NCBI GenBank assembly: GCA_026873275.1
Contig: JANTUC010000016.1
Coordinates: 1,302,001-1,366,000 of the forward strand
DNA: 64,000 nucleotides
Origin: Pseudopithomyces maydicus
Taxonomy: Eukaryota > Ascomycota > Dothideomycetes > Pleosporales > Didymosphaeriaceae
Direction: 5' to 3'
Position 1 is the first letter of the stretch, and each line of letters opens with the position of its first letter. The position numbers and the translations under genes were made by a program. This document shows, one piece after another, positions 23,682-33,888 of the stretch. The notes under the pieces were generated by a model that saw nothing but the letters and a program-made list of their open reading frames with translations, had not been told where the DNA came from and made no database searches.

Positions 23682-26245
23682 ATGGAGCCACCCCGATTTT
23701 CAAATCCAAGAAGGCAGGCCAAATACGATGAGCTCGTGAACCCCGATACCTATTCCCCAGACTTATGTGGCTTCTGCCTCGATGCTGTCAGATGGCTCAT
23801 AAGTAAAAAGTCGAGGTTTGCGAGTGGAGACGGGGAAAAGCTGGGCGAAAGACTTCAAGCGTACAGCTACACTCGAAGAATCTGCAAAGTACTGCAAGCT
23901 CTGTGCAATAACCTTCGAGGAACCGATCAGTGATCAGGAAGACGTAGAGTGTGATTGGACCGTGATAGCAGAAACTACGGGCTTCCATCAAGATGGTGAT
24001 TTAGTCCTTGGCTTCACTACAGGCGGTATTGACTTTGCGGTATGGACTGACGAAGGTGAGAAACGTCATTGGTTGCTCCGGCTTGGCAAACGTTGATATG
24101 TAAATCCAGGAAATGCTGCGGAAGGGAGAGTCACGAATTGGTCGCCATTCACTGAACCTAGCTTGCAACATACTTGTGAAAAGATTCGACGGTATCAGGA
24201 AGACTGCGCTCTCGGCCACCAACTGTGCTTGACGCATGAAGACGGCTGCCTACCTGATCGAGTCATCTGTATCACTGAAAATCAAGGGAAAATCTCAATC
24301 AAATTGATGGAAACCAAAGGACAGATTGAAAAGTACTGTGCTCTAAGTCACTGCTGGGGCCCTCCTGGGAAAATGTCAGTGCGCACGTTAAAGACAAATC
24401 TAACAAGCTATCTCGAAGAGATTCCAATCACAGAATTACCACGGACATTCCGAGAAGCTATAGCAATAGTGAATGGTGTGGGAATAAAGTATTTGTGGAT
24501 TGATTCTTTATGTATTGTTCAGGACGATAATAAGGATTGGCATTCACAGTCACTAAGGATGGATCAAGTTTATCGCGGCGCTTCTCTCGTCCTTTACGCT
24601 GCAGGATCTAGCGACCCAAGTCAAGGGCTACTCATCATGGAGGCAGTTCCATCGCCACAGTTGATCTTAGAACTACCTTATATACTAGGGGGCACTGTTT
24701 GCGGTTCATTCTACATATCTAGGGCGCCGTCCGACTTCGATGTTGGCTTTCAATTGGATTTACCAACACATGGACCCCTTTACGAGCGAGCATGGGCTCT
24801 ACAAGAGGCGTATCTAGCTAGAAGACTTGTTACATTCATGCCCGGGAGCATGGAATGGAAATGTACAGGGAGTAGATACAATCTTGGTTTCCACGAAGAA
24901 GGGTCATGGTTCACACTCCTCGAGAAGTTCGGCAAGAAAAAGCTTACGTATCCCAAAGATCGAATTCCTGCTATATCGGGCATAGCAGCTGAGATGCAAA
25001 AAAGCGGCATATTCTCCAAAATTCTAGCACGATCTCAGAATCCTGGTAATGCTGGGGCTACACCTGCCGTGGGTCATACATTCAATTTTGCCAGTGGCCT
25101 TTGGAATCATGACCTGCCAAAGCAACTACTCTGGAGATTTTCGGAGCACCAAAAAGGAGGTCAACGATTAGATCTGCCAAGCTGGAGTTGGGCCACCACT
25201 GAAGGGCGAAAGTTATGGCTCTTCGGGCGGTTTGAGACAAAACCATGCATTCCGCAGACACTCGATATGAGTGGTATAACATTTGATGACACTCCGACCG
25301 AAATTTCTTTATTGGGTTCCAAGAGTCTTGCAATAACAGGGAAAATGAGGTCGTGCAAATCGTACCATCATGTCGGTTTTCAAAACAAGAGTGACATGCA
25401 CAGCTTTGAGGAATCCTTCATGATGCCTCATGCTTATGTTACTGAGCGATCGCACTGTCCGTCCTTCGTTATTCTTGGAGAGGCTCCGGACCGTTCGATC
25501 TCTGGAATCGCGGTCTTTGATGAAAACGTAGCAGTAGATGCTACGGCAATATTTATGGGGCGAACGAAACGACGAGGGAACTACAACGAATTCAGCGGAA
25601 ATCTTCAAATTCTGTGAGTCCCTACGAAGGTGCATAGTTTCCGGATAATTGTACTAACGAGTGCAATCAGCTACCGAGAGATGGCACTATTTGCGGACAA
25701 TGAATGCTCCGGGACGGAAGAATCTTGTGGGTTTGCGCGCGGAGCGTGGAGACCATACATTGGTGAACCACAAATCATGGAAGACGACTTCCTCCCTGCC
25801 CACGTTCGACCTCATACAACGGATTGGGATCATAGAATGTCTGTGATCGTTTCAGAACCGGAGACTCGCAAAGCCCTAGGCACAAGCGCAAAACGAAAAT
25901 TGTCTAACGTCTCTATGCAGAACTCGACCCTCGTATCAGAACAAGAGCCTAATAAACTACGCAGAGTCGATGAAAGAACGTCTCCAGATGAAAGCCTAGT
26001 CACTTCTAATATCGACCCTAGTTATCAACCTATCGTGAGTTAATTTCAGTCCGTCCTTAAATGAATGCTGATGGGTATAGTTCAACCAACTCCTAGACCT
26101 GCAGAGAACTACCACTCATATTTACTGGGCTCTCTTGGTCACACCGACAGATGGAGGAAAGTACGAAAGAACGGGTATAGCTATGTTTTACGAGCATGCT
26201 TATAATGCTGAAGACACAGTTACTGGTCATATTGAGATAGTGTAA
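23682..26245 (+). CDS. HET-domain protein, five exons
   Basis: Exons 23682-23802, 23867-24055, 24110-25613, 25671-26034 and 26081-26245 join to 780 aa. Each intron (46-64 bp) has consistent splice signals; the fourth exon junction uses GTGAGT with a textbook ACTAAC branch site. The N-terminal cysteine pairs (LCGFC, YCKLC) are typical of HET proteins. The HET core follows: EKYCALSHCWGP, then TFREAIAI, then YLWIDSLCIVQ, and later LYERAWALQEAYLARR and DLPSWSWATTEG. The role is non-self recognition and incompatibility, inferred from family. The ATG at 23682 follows an upstream out-of-frame ATG at 23672. The final codons overlap a possible GTAAGT donor (26242), so one further exon cannot be excluded. 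Confidence 0.88.
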
Positions 26246-26304
26246 GTTTGAGTCCCAATAGTGGAATACCCGGGTGTGGGGCTCAATTTCTCTACTTGCA
26301 CAAA

Positions 26305-26355
26305 ATTCAATGTGGTCATCTAGGCAGCTACTCTGCTGCTACTTCTTCGAAAAAC
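26305..26355 (+). repeat. Dispersed repeat, partial copy E
   Basis: GCAGCTACTCTGCTGCTACT with flanks matches the core of copies A-D. It sits 60 bases after the HET gene stop. Confidence 0.4.
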
Positions 26356-26367
26356 AGAAACATATAG

Positions 26368-26425
26368 AAGCCTAAAGGGGGATCTGGTAGCCTAAACGGG
26401 GCGATGGTAGCCTAAAGGGGGTTGG
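26368..26425 (+). repeat. Three-copy 20-bp tandem repeat
   Basis: The unit TGGTAGCCTAAAGGGGGATC occurs three times with one or two differences, period 19-20 bp. Not telomeric (no TTAGGG) and not coding. Confidence 0.6.
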
Positions 26426-27101
26426 GTTCTCATAGTAGAGTAGATGGTCGGTCACAGCACTACAATGTTCTCATGTGCTAAGCTGAGCGATGTGTCGTCC
26501 TCATCGGACCACAATCGCCATTGTGCCATAAGGCTAGATGTTTCTCAGACTTTGTGTTCTGTATGTGTACATATGTGCGTGCTTTACAGAGCAAGTGCAA
26601 AAAATGCAGTACTGATTGTGCGGTACTGCGCGCGTTTGTTGCTGCCTACTCAGGGGGTTCAGTTCAATTGACCATTCGTTTGCCTTCAAGAAAACGGAAG
26701 GAGGGCCCTAGCGCGCCGCACAGTAAAATGTTGACTCAACGACGCCTCGGAAATCTCCTTTACTTACTCGCTCTGCGCAAGCACACACTGCCACTAAGTA
26801 CACAGACATCGCCCGCGACGTCATCAGATACGCAACCCGCCTCCGCTGCTAACGCGCGACCTGCGCCGTACTGCCCCACCCCAAGGGATCTTAATGATCC
26901 CAGGGCTTTGACTGCTTACATGGAATCCATGTGTCTTTGAACATTTGACCGCTTCTGTCTGCGCTGCGGCCAGTCCCACGATCAGTAACATCGCAGCGAT
27001 TACACAGACTGCACCGGCACTTGCTGGATGTGCGGTGTTATTAATGGCCTTTCAGATCGATTGTGTCCCTATCGGGACCAGGTCATGTCCTCCCGGCAAC
27101 G

Positions 27102-27706
27102 GTAAGCTAGCTGTCGAGTTGCAACGGTACTGACACGGATATAGGGCACGTGAGATCCGACTTCGACCAGAAAATGTCTGACCCAGACAAAAGCAAGGTA
27201 CGTTATAATGCACAGGCTTTGCACTGACACATGTATAGGTGTAAAAGCTCTAAATATGACCATGGGATACCCGAACTGGATAACGACAAGGTACGTTGCA
27301 CGGCACAGGTATTGCACTGACATAGATATAGGGCACATAAGATCGAATTTTGACCAAGAGATATTCAAACCGAACAAAAATAAGGTACGTCTGAAGACAC
27401 AGGCTTCGCACTAACACATATGTAGGTGTAAAAGCTCCAACTTCGACCAGGATACATCCGAACCAAACAATAAAAAGGTACGTGACAAGACAGAGTCTTC
27501 GCGCTGACATAGATATAGCGAACGTAAGATCTGGTCTTGACTAAAGGATATTTAAACTGAACAATAACAAGGTACGTTGCAAGGCATAGACTTTATACTA
27601 ATTCAGATATAGGGTGTGAAAGCTCCAACTTCGACCAAAAGATATCCGGACTAAAGAATAACAAGGTACGTGGCAAGACATAGGCTTCGCACTGACGGAG
27701 ACCTAG
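27102..27706 (+). repeat. Tandem array of mini-exon / 41-nt mini-intron units
   Basis: Six exon-like segments (27145-27197, 27239-27290, 27332-27384, 27426-27477, 27519-27571, 27613-27665; 53, 52, 53, 52, 53, 53 nt) alternate with six intron-like segments of exactly 41 nt. These start at 27198, 27291, 27385, 27478, 27572 and 27666; a 43-nt one leads in at 27102. All six begin GTACGT, carry CTGAC, CTAAC or CTAAT 12-15 nt before the end, and end in AG. Odd and even segments differ at their 5' ends (GGCAC.. versus GTGTAAAAG), so the higher-order unit is about 187 bp. In one frame the segments encode related 17-residue peptides (CKSSNFDQ.., HIRSNFDQ..), but simple splicing does not keep that frame. 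Confidence 0.75.
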
Positions 27707-28181
27707 CCTCCACAATCGGTACTTTCGCGGCAACGGCAGCGGCAGCAGCCCGTTTACGCACGACTGGTGCAGACATTATATATACTCAGCGATACTCAAG
27801 GTGAGTTCACCTCTGACTGACAGCTAATACCATTGGTGTTCGCAGGTTCTGGCTGGGAGCGATTATCGTCTCAAAGCCCCAGTCAAGGTAGCATCGAAGG
27901 ATTGACGCAGAAATCGCGGCATAAGCGGCTAAGGTCATCGATGGGAAGGTATTGATCGAGGCTTTGGTATCAAAGACGGTAAATTCGAGACGAGAGACGA
28001 CGCTGGCTTGGTAGCACTGGACATCGATGCGTGGCACCACAATCAACCGGGGCATGTACAGGCTCTAACAGTCTGTACCGTTTTTGCCAGCCATTGGAAC
28101 CCGAGAATTTCTCGACCAGGAACTCGTTGAAAAGGAGGGCGAAGGGCACCGAGATGGAATGTGGACCGATATCTTGAAAAG

Positions 28182-28410
28182 AGAGTTCTAACTGCGAGGT
28201 GGAGACGGGCTAAGGGAAACGGGACGACCACAAGATAAAGACGATTTTTCTGGACCACTCGATTGTCGGTGCCGGTGGAGAGACAGGCGATACAAGAACT
28301 GCGAAGTGGATAATTGGAGATGGGCTGAAGGCGATGGGACAGCCACAAGATAAAGACGACTTCGTGGACCAGCCAATTCTCGGTTCTGTGGAAAGATGGG
28401 AGATATATTT
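28182..28410 (+). repeat. Second tandem repeat, two copies of about 110 bp
   Basis: Units starting near 28182 and 28296 share CTGCGARGTGG, GGGCTRA, CCACAAGATAAAGACGA and TCTGTGGAxAGA-like stretches. One frame encodes a recurring GDGL..xG.PQDKDDF peptide in both. A weaker third copy may precede them (about 28095-28180). It is probably the decayed 3' part of the zinc-knuckle gene. Confidence 0.55.
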
Positions 28411-28480
28411 GGCATAAGCCGGTTGGGTATCCAGAAGCTGAACTTCGAACCGTGGACAGGTAAGTCGCAATTCACTGTTG

Positions 28481-29483
28481 CTGACATTCAAACATGCATG
28501 GCATATTCGGGGCTTCTGTTCGGCCGTTCAAAACGAAACCACCGTCCGCTTTTAGCGTAAATCGACACACATCGGTCAACAACCACGTGTGTTTTAGAGG
28601 GAACGCATATGCACGCCGGCCGCCGCACCACCGCACCGCCTTTGCACCGAGCGGAACTATTCACCGCACGCGCGAAACCTGGTTTAAGGGGAGAGTCAAG
28701 GATGCCGATACTAACCTTTTGAGAAACTAACCTTATAAAAAGAAATTATAAGATGGTCCTAAGAGATTATCTCGATTTTTTCTGAAATTTAGGACAACTT
28801 CTATTTTACTAAGCTATATTAGGGAATGTGTAATCGAGTTTCAGATGAAGGTTGGTATGTATAGTTCATTTTCAAAAAATTGCTTAATCCAAAGTAGTAT
28901 CGTAAAGGTTCTTTTAAGGGCTTTTTTGATATGAATTTGAATTAAGGAACTTTGAAAAGATTATACATGCTAAGTTTTGTTTCTGTTACTTGAAAATATT
29001 TCTTAATTCAGTCTGGTCAAGTAAAAGGTTTTAAATTCCATGAAAAATTAGGACAATCCCTTAGGACCATCTCAAATATATTAATTAAAAAAATTACAAT
29101 TAAATCTTTTCGTTGTACTGTAATGGTGGTATGAAGGAAAGTGTACTGGCATGAAAACTGGTTGCGAAGAATGCACCAATTACTTAGTCTCCACCTATTA
29201 TGTGATCGTCTCCACACAACTTTACATACTAGTATTAAGCTGGCAATCTTTTAAAATTGTAGCAAGGCTGAACTTCTTTGATCGGATGTCCTTCAAATGG
29301 TCTGGACTGTGAAATAGATCATCCAGCTTTCTGTTTAACTGTACTGCTTCGTTGATCGCTGAACAATCATAACGAACTCGTGACCAGAACTTCGTTTCTA
29401 TGCTACTAGAAAGCTCCCCGTGCAGAAACTCATCTCAATATTTGTTCGTCTCAAATATAAGCTCTCTCGAAATACGATCCGTA
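28481..29483. other. AT-rich intergenic region
   Basis: Holds the MITE-like element at 28751-29072; no supported coding frame. Confidence 0.5.
28751..29072. mobile_element. MITE-like element, 322 bp
   Basis: Both ends carry the same 18-bp sequence in inverted orientation, AGATGGTCCTAAGRGATT (28751-28768, and reversed at 29055-29072), with partial matching continuing inward (TTTAGGACA / AATTAGGACA). The interior is AT-rich and non-coding. A target-site duplication is not clear. Confidence 0.55.
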
Positions 29484-29897
29484 CTACCTGGCCATAGAGT
29501 CGATCGTTGTAGCCCTCTCCGTTTCAATGGTCATCGTCTCGACATCTGTCACAGTCGAAGTAAACGTTTGAGTTATACCCACACCATGGCCGACCCACTC
29601 GGTCCGTCGTAAAATACCCTGAACAGTAATGACATGTGTGTATGGGAAGAGGGTTGGTTTGCTGGAAAATGGTTGCAGCGTCGTCAATGTCTGTTCGTGA
29701 TTGGAGTACACTTCCCACAGATCAAAAGGTGGGGTAGTAATGGAAAGGTTTTGTGTGCAGGAGTAAGCATCGGTTAAGATTGTAGGATATGTCATTGAAT
29801 CGAAATCAGGCGTTCGCGTTGGTGTTGGTTTGCATGTCCCGATAAGAGTCGCGCCAGCCATAGGCAACAGTGTGAGGATTGATATTATTGTGTGCAT
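29484..29897 (-). CDS. Possible small secreted protein
   Basis: A 137-aa intronless frame. The first 20 residues (MHTIISILTLLPMAGATLIG) form a convincing signal peptide with a small-residue cleavage region. The mature part is Thr/Ser/Pro-rich with only two cysteines (TCKPTPTRT, YSCTQN), and has no recognised domain. It is not effector-like in cysteine content. It lies isolated in a decayed AT-rich island, which is where lineage-specific secreted proteins often sit, but the frame could also be chance. Confidence 0.45.
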   Translation of the reverse strand: MHTIISILTLLPMAGATLIGTCKPTPTRTPDFDSMTYPTILTDAYSCTQNLSITTPPFDLWEVYSNHEQTLTTLQPFSSKPTLFPYTHVITVQGILRRTEWVGHGVGITQTFTSTVTDVETMTIETERATTIDSMAR

Positions 29898-30398
29898 TGC
29901 TTAGATATTGAATTCTGACTGCAGTTTTTATCTTGCCACTCGATATTTAAGTCATTGCGCTAGCCTTTTATAATTCTCTGATGCGGTCTTATCGAGTCTG
30001 CTTTTTTGCTTCGAACTCCCAGCTTTATGGGGTTATCTTATTGGCGGCGAATATCGAATTCGTCAATATTCACTCGAGATCTCTTCATGGCACACCATTT
30101 TCATCTAAAGGGAGAGTTCATTGGATTGAATAGCCCTAGCCATGATTATAGCCGACTGGCTAATTATCGCATCGCCCAGTAGCGGCCACCACTTAAACTG
30201 GTAATACTTTCCTATTTGCTGTTGCGTTTCCGTTGGACAAGACCAATGCCGAAAAACAGACCCGTATTGCATTCTACAATTGCTGTATCTTCTAGATCTT
30301 CCGGGTTCGGTGTGTTTGCGACAGCCGATCATCACACTATCTCAATATCGGAAACTTGCGTGATTGACTTGTCGACTTCGAGATCCGAAGGGATACAC

Positions 30399-30497
30399 TT
30401 GTTGTTTTGTTTGTTTAAAAAGGTAGTAGCTGAGCATAGGCTGACTGGATGAAAATGGATAGAAAAAACGCTGTCATCCCCTCTTATGACAATATGA
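30399..30497 (-). repeat. Dispersed repeat, copy C
   Basis: The reverse complement aligns with copy B: GTCATAAGAGGGGATGACAG, then CATTTTCATCCAGTCAGC, then the GCTAC block. About 99 bp, inverted relative to copies A and B. Confidence 0.6.
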
Positions 30498-31349
30498 AAA
30501 GTGGCGGGATACACTTATCCAGGCTCTTGTGGATCTTCGACAGTGTTCTACCGATGTTCCAGTGCCAGATTTAATATTCATGGTATTCTTGTCGAAATAA
30601 CGACCTTTCCGCCACCAAGTAGCTAAAGTTCTTATTTCTTATCTCGACGTCCTTTCGGAAAACTGACCTCTAAATTCTCGATTTCCTCTTATAGAAAGTT
30701 GATTATAACCCTATCCATAAAAGTATGATTTCAAGACCGTAAAAAGCTGATATGGCGATGCATCAGTTCTTGGATATGTTTGAAGTGATTCGGATCCCTT
30801 GAACCGAGGCGTGCAGCAACGAATCGTTCAGCCCGCCCGCCATGTAATGTCACTAGCAGCCTTTCCATAGCTGCCTCACCTAGTGCCTCAATGGAGGGTG
30901 CGCCCATGATTTTCATTGAATTCTTGCCAGCCTTAGTGGCATGACAAAAGGATCTTGGTCCGACAAGGCGCAACTTCTTAACAATGCTTGGCGATGGTAT
31001 CTTCACATTAGACGGGCCGCAATGGAAAAACTCACAAGTACGTGTTATTGCAAATTTTCGTCCTTCAGACCTACGATCAAAGATTCGGAAGCCTGACGGA
31101 AAATATTCATAGGTTTTGATTGGTCCAACATTCGCTAGAGAACAAATCGGTGGTCTGGATTTAGAGGAGACAGATGTGCAAAACATGATAAAATTGTTCC
31201 ACTTCTAAACAAATCAAATGGATATAACATACTGCTCGACCTCTTAAGATATCCCTTCTGTCTGAATTTAAACTCAGCGACAGAACGTTTTTTCCGTGAG
31301 TCGGTAAACTCATGAAAGCGGCAAGAGGGGTAGGCTAGAGTTCCGGTTT

Positions 31350-32175
31350 TCCGGCGCATTCGATACTGCTCAAATGTTATTGCCAACTAGAGCTAAATTC
31401 ATGGACCGTTGGTCGCTTTACGATTCAAGAGAGTTTCGCAAGTCATGCAAGGTCGTGCATGAGTTTGACGACCACTTCATCAGGCTGGCACTGTCCCAAA
31501 GCTCGCAAAAGAAATATCCGGGCAGCAAAACGACGAGTAATTACCAATACATCTTCCTTCTTAGAGGATTGCAAAGACCCGGGATCCGTCAAAGCTGCGA
31601 GCCGGAATCCTTCACGTTCTGCTTCCTGGGCACAACACCACCGCTTCTCATCTTGGCTAGAGTGAGTATCAGTCATACGTCCGAAACCTAGCGAAACCCC
31701 TTAAGACTGATTTGTGCTTAGTATTCTACAACCTCGCTTCCGGTGCGGTTCGTTTCCAAGAAGCTTCGAGCAGCCATCCTTACCGATTTCGGGACTTACG
31801 AGAACAGTGCTGAGATCACTTTTGAATAGCTGGCAGATTGCAAATACCCAAGATACGATATATAGGATCCTGATACAGACGAGTTCAAGCCTGAGCGTTG
31901 AGAGAATAGGAAAGTGGGGTGGGCATATCTTCCAGTGGCTCCAATCTTCGCCTTTAAGTGAAAGGCTGATTGCAATCCAAGTTTAATGTTGGCTTACGCG
32001 TCTATCTTGGGGAGCAGTTTGCGTTGACCAAAGCCAGCTATGTCACAGTGAGGCTGCTATCAAAGCACAATGGATAGAAAACTTGGACCAGGATATTGTG
32101 GTCAGACACAACCTTACGCTCACAAATTGTGTTGCAAATGGGGTAAACGTTGTAATTCATTCTGCTTCAGCTTAG
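31350..32175 (+). pseudogene. Cytochrome P450 pseudogene (CYP52-like)
   Basis: Fragments of one P450 appear in order on the plus strand in changing frames. AFDTAQMLLPTRAKFMDRW with SCKVVHEFDDHFIRLALS is the region before the I-helix; then a damaged I-helix (LLAG-like CFLGTT); KKLRAAILTDFGTYENSAEI; DPDTDEFKPER then stop then ENRKVGW; VYLGEQFALTKASYVTVRLL after the lost heme cysteine; and the C-terminus RHNLTLTNCVANGV ending at TAG 32175. About 100 residues including the ExxR region are missing, and several stops and shifts occur. One stop (TGG to TGA in the ERW motif) fits RIP. The family hydroxylates alkanes and fatty acids; this copy cannot. Confidence 0.75.
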
Positions 32176-33888
32176 TTTCATGCACGTAGCACTGTTTTTC
32201 GTGATGAAATCTTGTCCTTGATAGCAGTTATCAGCTATAGGTGCTACAACACGGCCATTGCGTGATAAAGTTGAAACTTGTGAGATTTTCGATAGATTGG
32301 ACATCCGCGTGTTCAGTGTTTTCTCAGAGTGCCGTGGTACCACATAGCTGGGATTACAGTGGCTAGGAACATAAGAACGAAAGCGAAAGGATTAATAGGA
32401 AGACTAAGTTGTATTGCGATCCTTCCATGCTGTGGCTTATGAGGAATCGATATGCATCGCCACACAGGCAAGCGAGGAACTACAAAGGTTATTCTCAAGG
32501 ATCAAGAGGATTGTTCGAGACTTGTCTATGCTTCTCGAATTGATGGGTAAAGCCAGAGCCAGACATCTGCTCAGGGAGACGATTGTCATGATTCATGGCA
32601 GCGCATGAGCATGATGCGTCGACAGGGATACTATGGCAGGACTGAAGCGCGTCTGCGCTAACAAAGCTTTGCGCGCCTTGTCTGATCTGGTGCGTGAATA
32701 CCTAGATAGTTGCGACACCAGGAACAGTGCCATTGTGTTTGATCAAGGTGTATCTAAGAGGACTGTAAGGGTCACATGCAGTTCCGCAGTCGCGGTACTT
32801 TGACACTGTGGGGAAATCATCTCCCAAGCCTGTATCCCGCAAAGTGCCACCCAACTTCCTTCGCAGCGGCGAGCAAAATACCTAATATAGCAGAATCTCG
32901 CGAAGAGACAAGGGGATAAACAGCGGGGGAGCGCGGCTCGGGGGTACACTGCCGTTCCCGTCCAAGAAATCTGTCGTGATTGCAGCGGAAATCCTCCCAC
33001 GACTCATGTGCGCTAAACTCGGCTCACCTAACGCCGCCATTCGCGGGAGCGCGAAAGGCTCGTGCCGCAGAACCTTGGCATATGCCGGGAGATGTTGGTC
33101 CAGACCGTACCCCGACGAGGTTCGGCATTTCCCGCTCAGCCGCAAAAAAGGCCCTCCTTTGTGGCCATGCATCGGAGTTAGAGTGTGAGCGGACCGATAG
33201 GATGAATCCGGGCCGATAGGATGAATTCGTACACGTTGAACTTGACGACCGTTGAAAAAACATGCTTGACATCTGGAGCCTCGAGCATCGTCTGTATGCT
33301 AGCGTTGCGACCGTATGATCCTGCTAAAGGAGTTTCACTCCCCACGCGATCCCCCACCCCAACTGTCAGTGCTTGCTTCATCTCCGACTAGTATTGCGCG
33401 AAGGAATGAGAAGTCTTGGCATCCGAAGACGCTTTCGCAAGCATATATGCGACGTAGCGAGGCTGTGGCATGCAAGTCGCCTGTTGGAAATTTCAAGAGA
33501 CCGAAAATCGCACGTTGGTGGTTTGGTGGTGCACATTGAGAGTCCAGGCGAAACACCTGCACCATAACAGTAGGTATGCATAGTTTGAATTGTCGCCATG
33601 TGTTCCCGGGGACTCTGGGGTCTTATCTGGAGCCGAGTTGGAGTTGTGGGCCAGTGTGGGATGGTGCTGGGTTCCGGGATTCTCGGTTTGCTCTGATCGC
33701 CGCGCTCGCCTGCTCGTTTTCAATGCATCAACTTTTACTCGTCAACCATCTTGTACGCAGATAACATGAACACGCTTGTATTATCAGGGGTATCTCAAAC
33801 AACGCTCCAGCAAAAATAATCTCTCGAGGTTCCAAAGCAAGCCATAGCGTAGTGTAAAAGACCAGTGCCAATATAGCCCAGAGCTCTT
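32176..33888. other. Gene-free region
   Basis: 1.7 kb with no frame showing family features on either strand, no clear repeats and no recognised RNA gene. Several frames of 60-96 codons exist, but all overlap one another and lack support. Confidence 0.45.

Larger units (their letters stand above)
26728..28480 (+). pseudogene. Decayed zinc-knuckle gene with repeat-encoding mini-exons
   Basis: From the ATG at 26728 a frame runs MLTQRRLGNLLYLLALRKHT, then a Pro/Ser/Ala linker, then a cysteine/histidine block (FCLRCGQSHDQ, HRSDYTDCTGTCWMCG, LCPYRDQV) resembling paired CCHC-like zinc knuckles. Two in-frame stops break it: TGA before TFDRF and TAA after SHDQ. The second fits a C-to-T change in CpA context, as RIP makes; the first fits C-to-T in CpG. 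The block ends at 27101 at a GTAAGC donor and continues into the mini-exon array, then exon 27707-27800, a 45-bp intron, and a decayed tail with a second repeated motif. I do not recognise the family; a transposon gag origin is possible but no polymerase was found. Confidence 0.5.

Noticed and set aside
27069..27510. Minus-strand repeat proteins (frames of 102 and 86 codons)
   Set aside because: They arise because the tandem units lack stops on that strand by chance; the splice-site pattern and zinc-knuckle frame lie on the plus strand.
27145..27706. CRISPR-like array
   Set aside because: The period is regular, but both alternating parts are diverged repeats, not identical repeats with unique spacers, and the genome is a fungal nuclear one.
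30731..31386. Two minus-strand frames (151 and 83 codons)
   Set aside because: No recognised domain, no clear splice link between them, and they lie in a decayed repeat-rich island.
32976..33600. Cluster of overlapping 60-96-codon frames on both strands
   Set aside because: Mutually overlapping, no family features, frequency expected by chance in GC-richer sequence.
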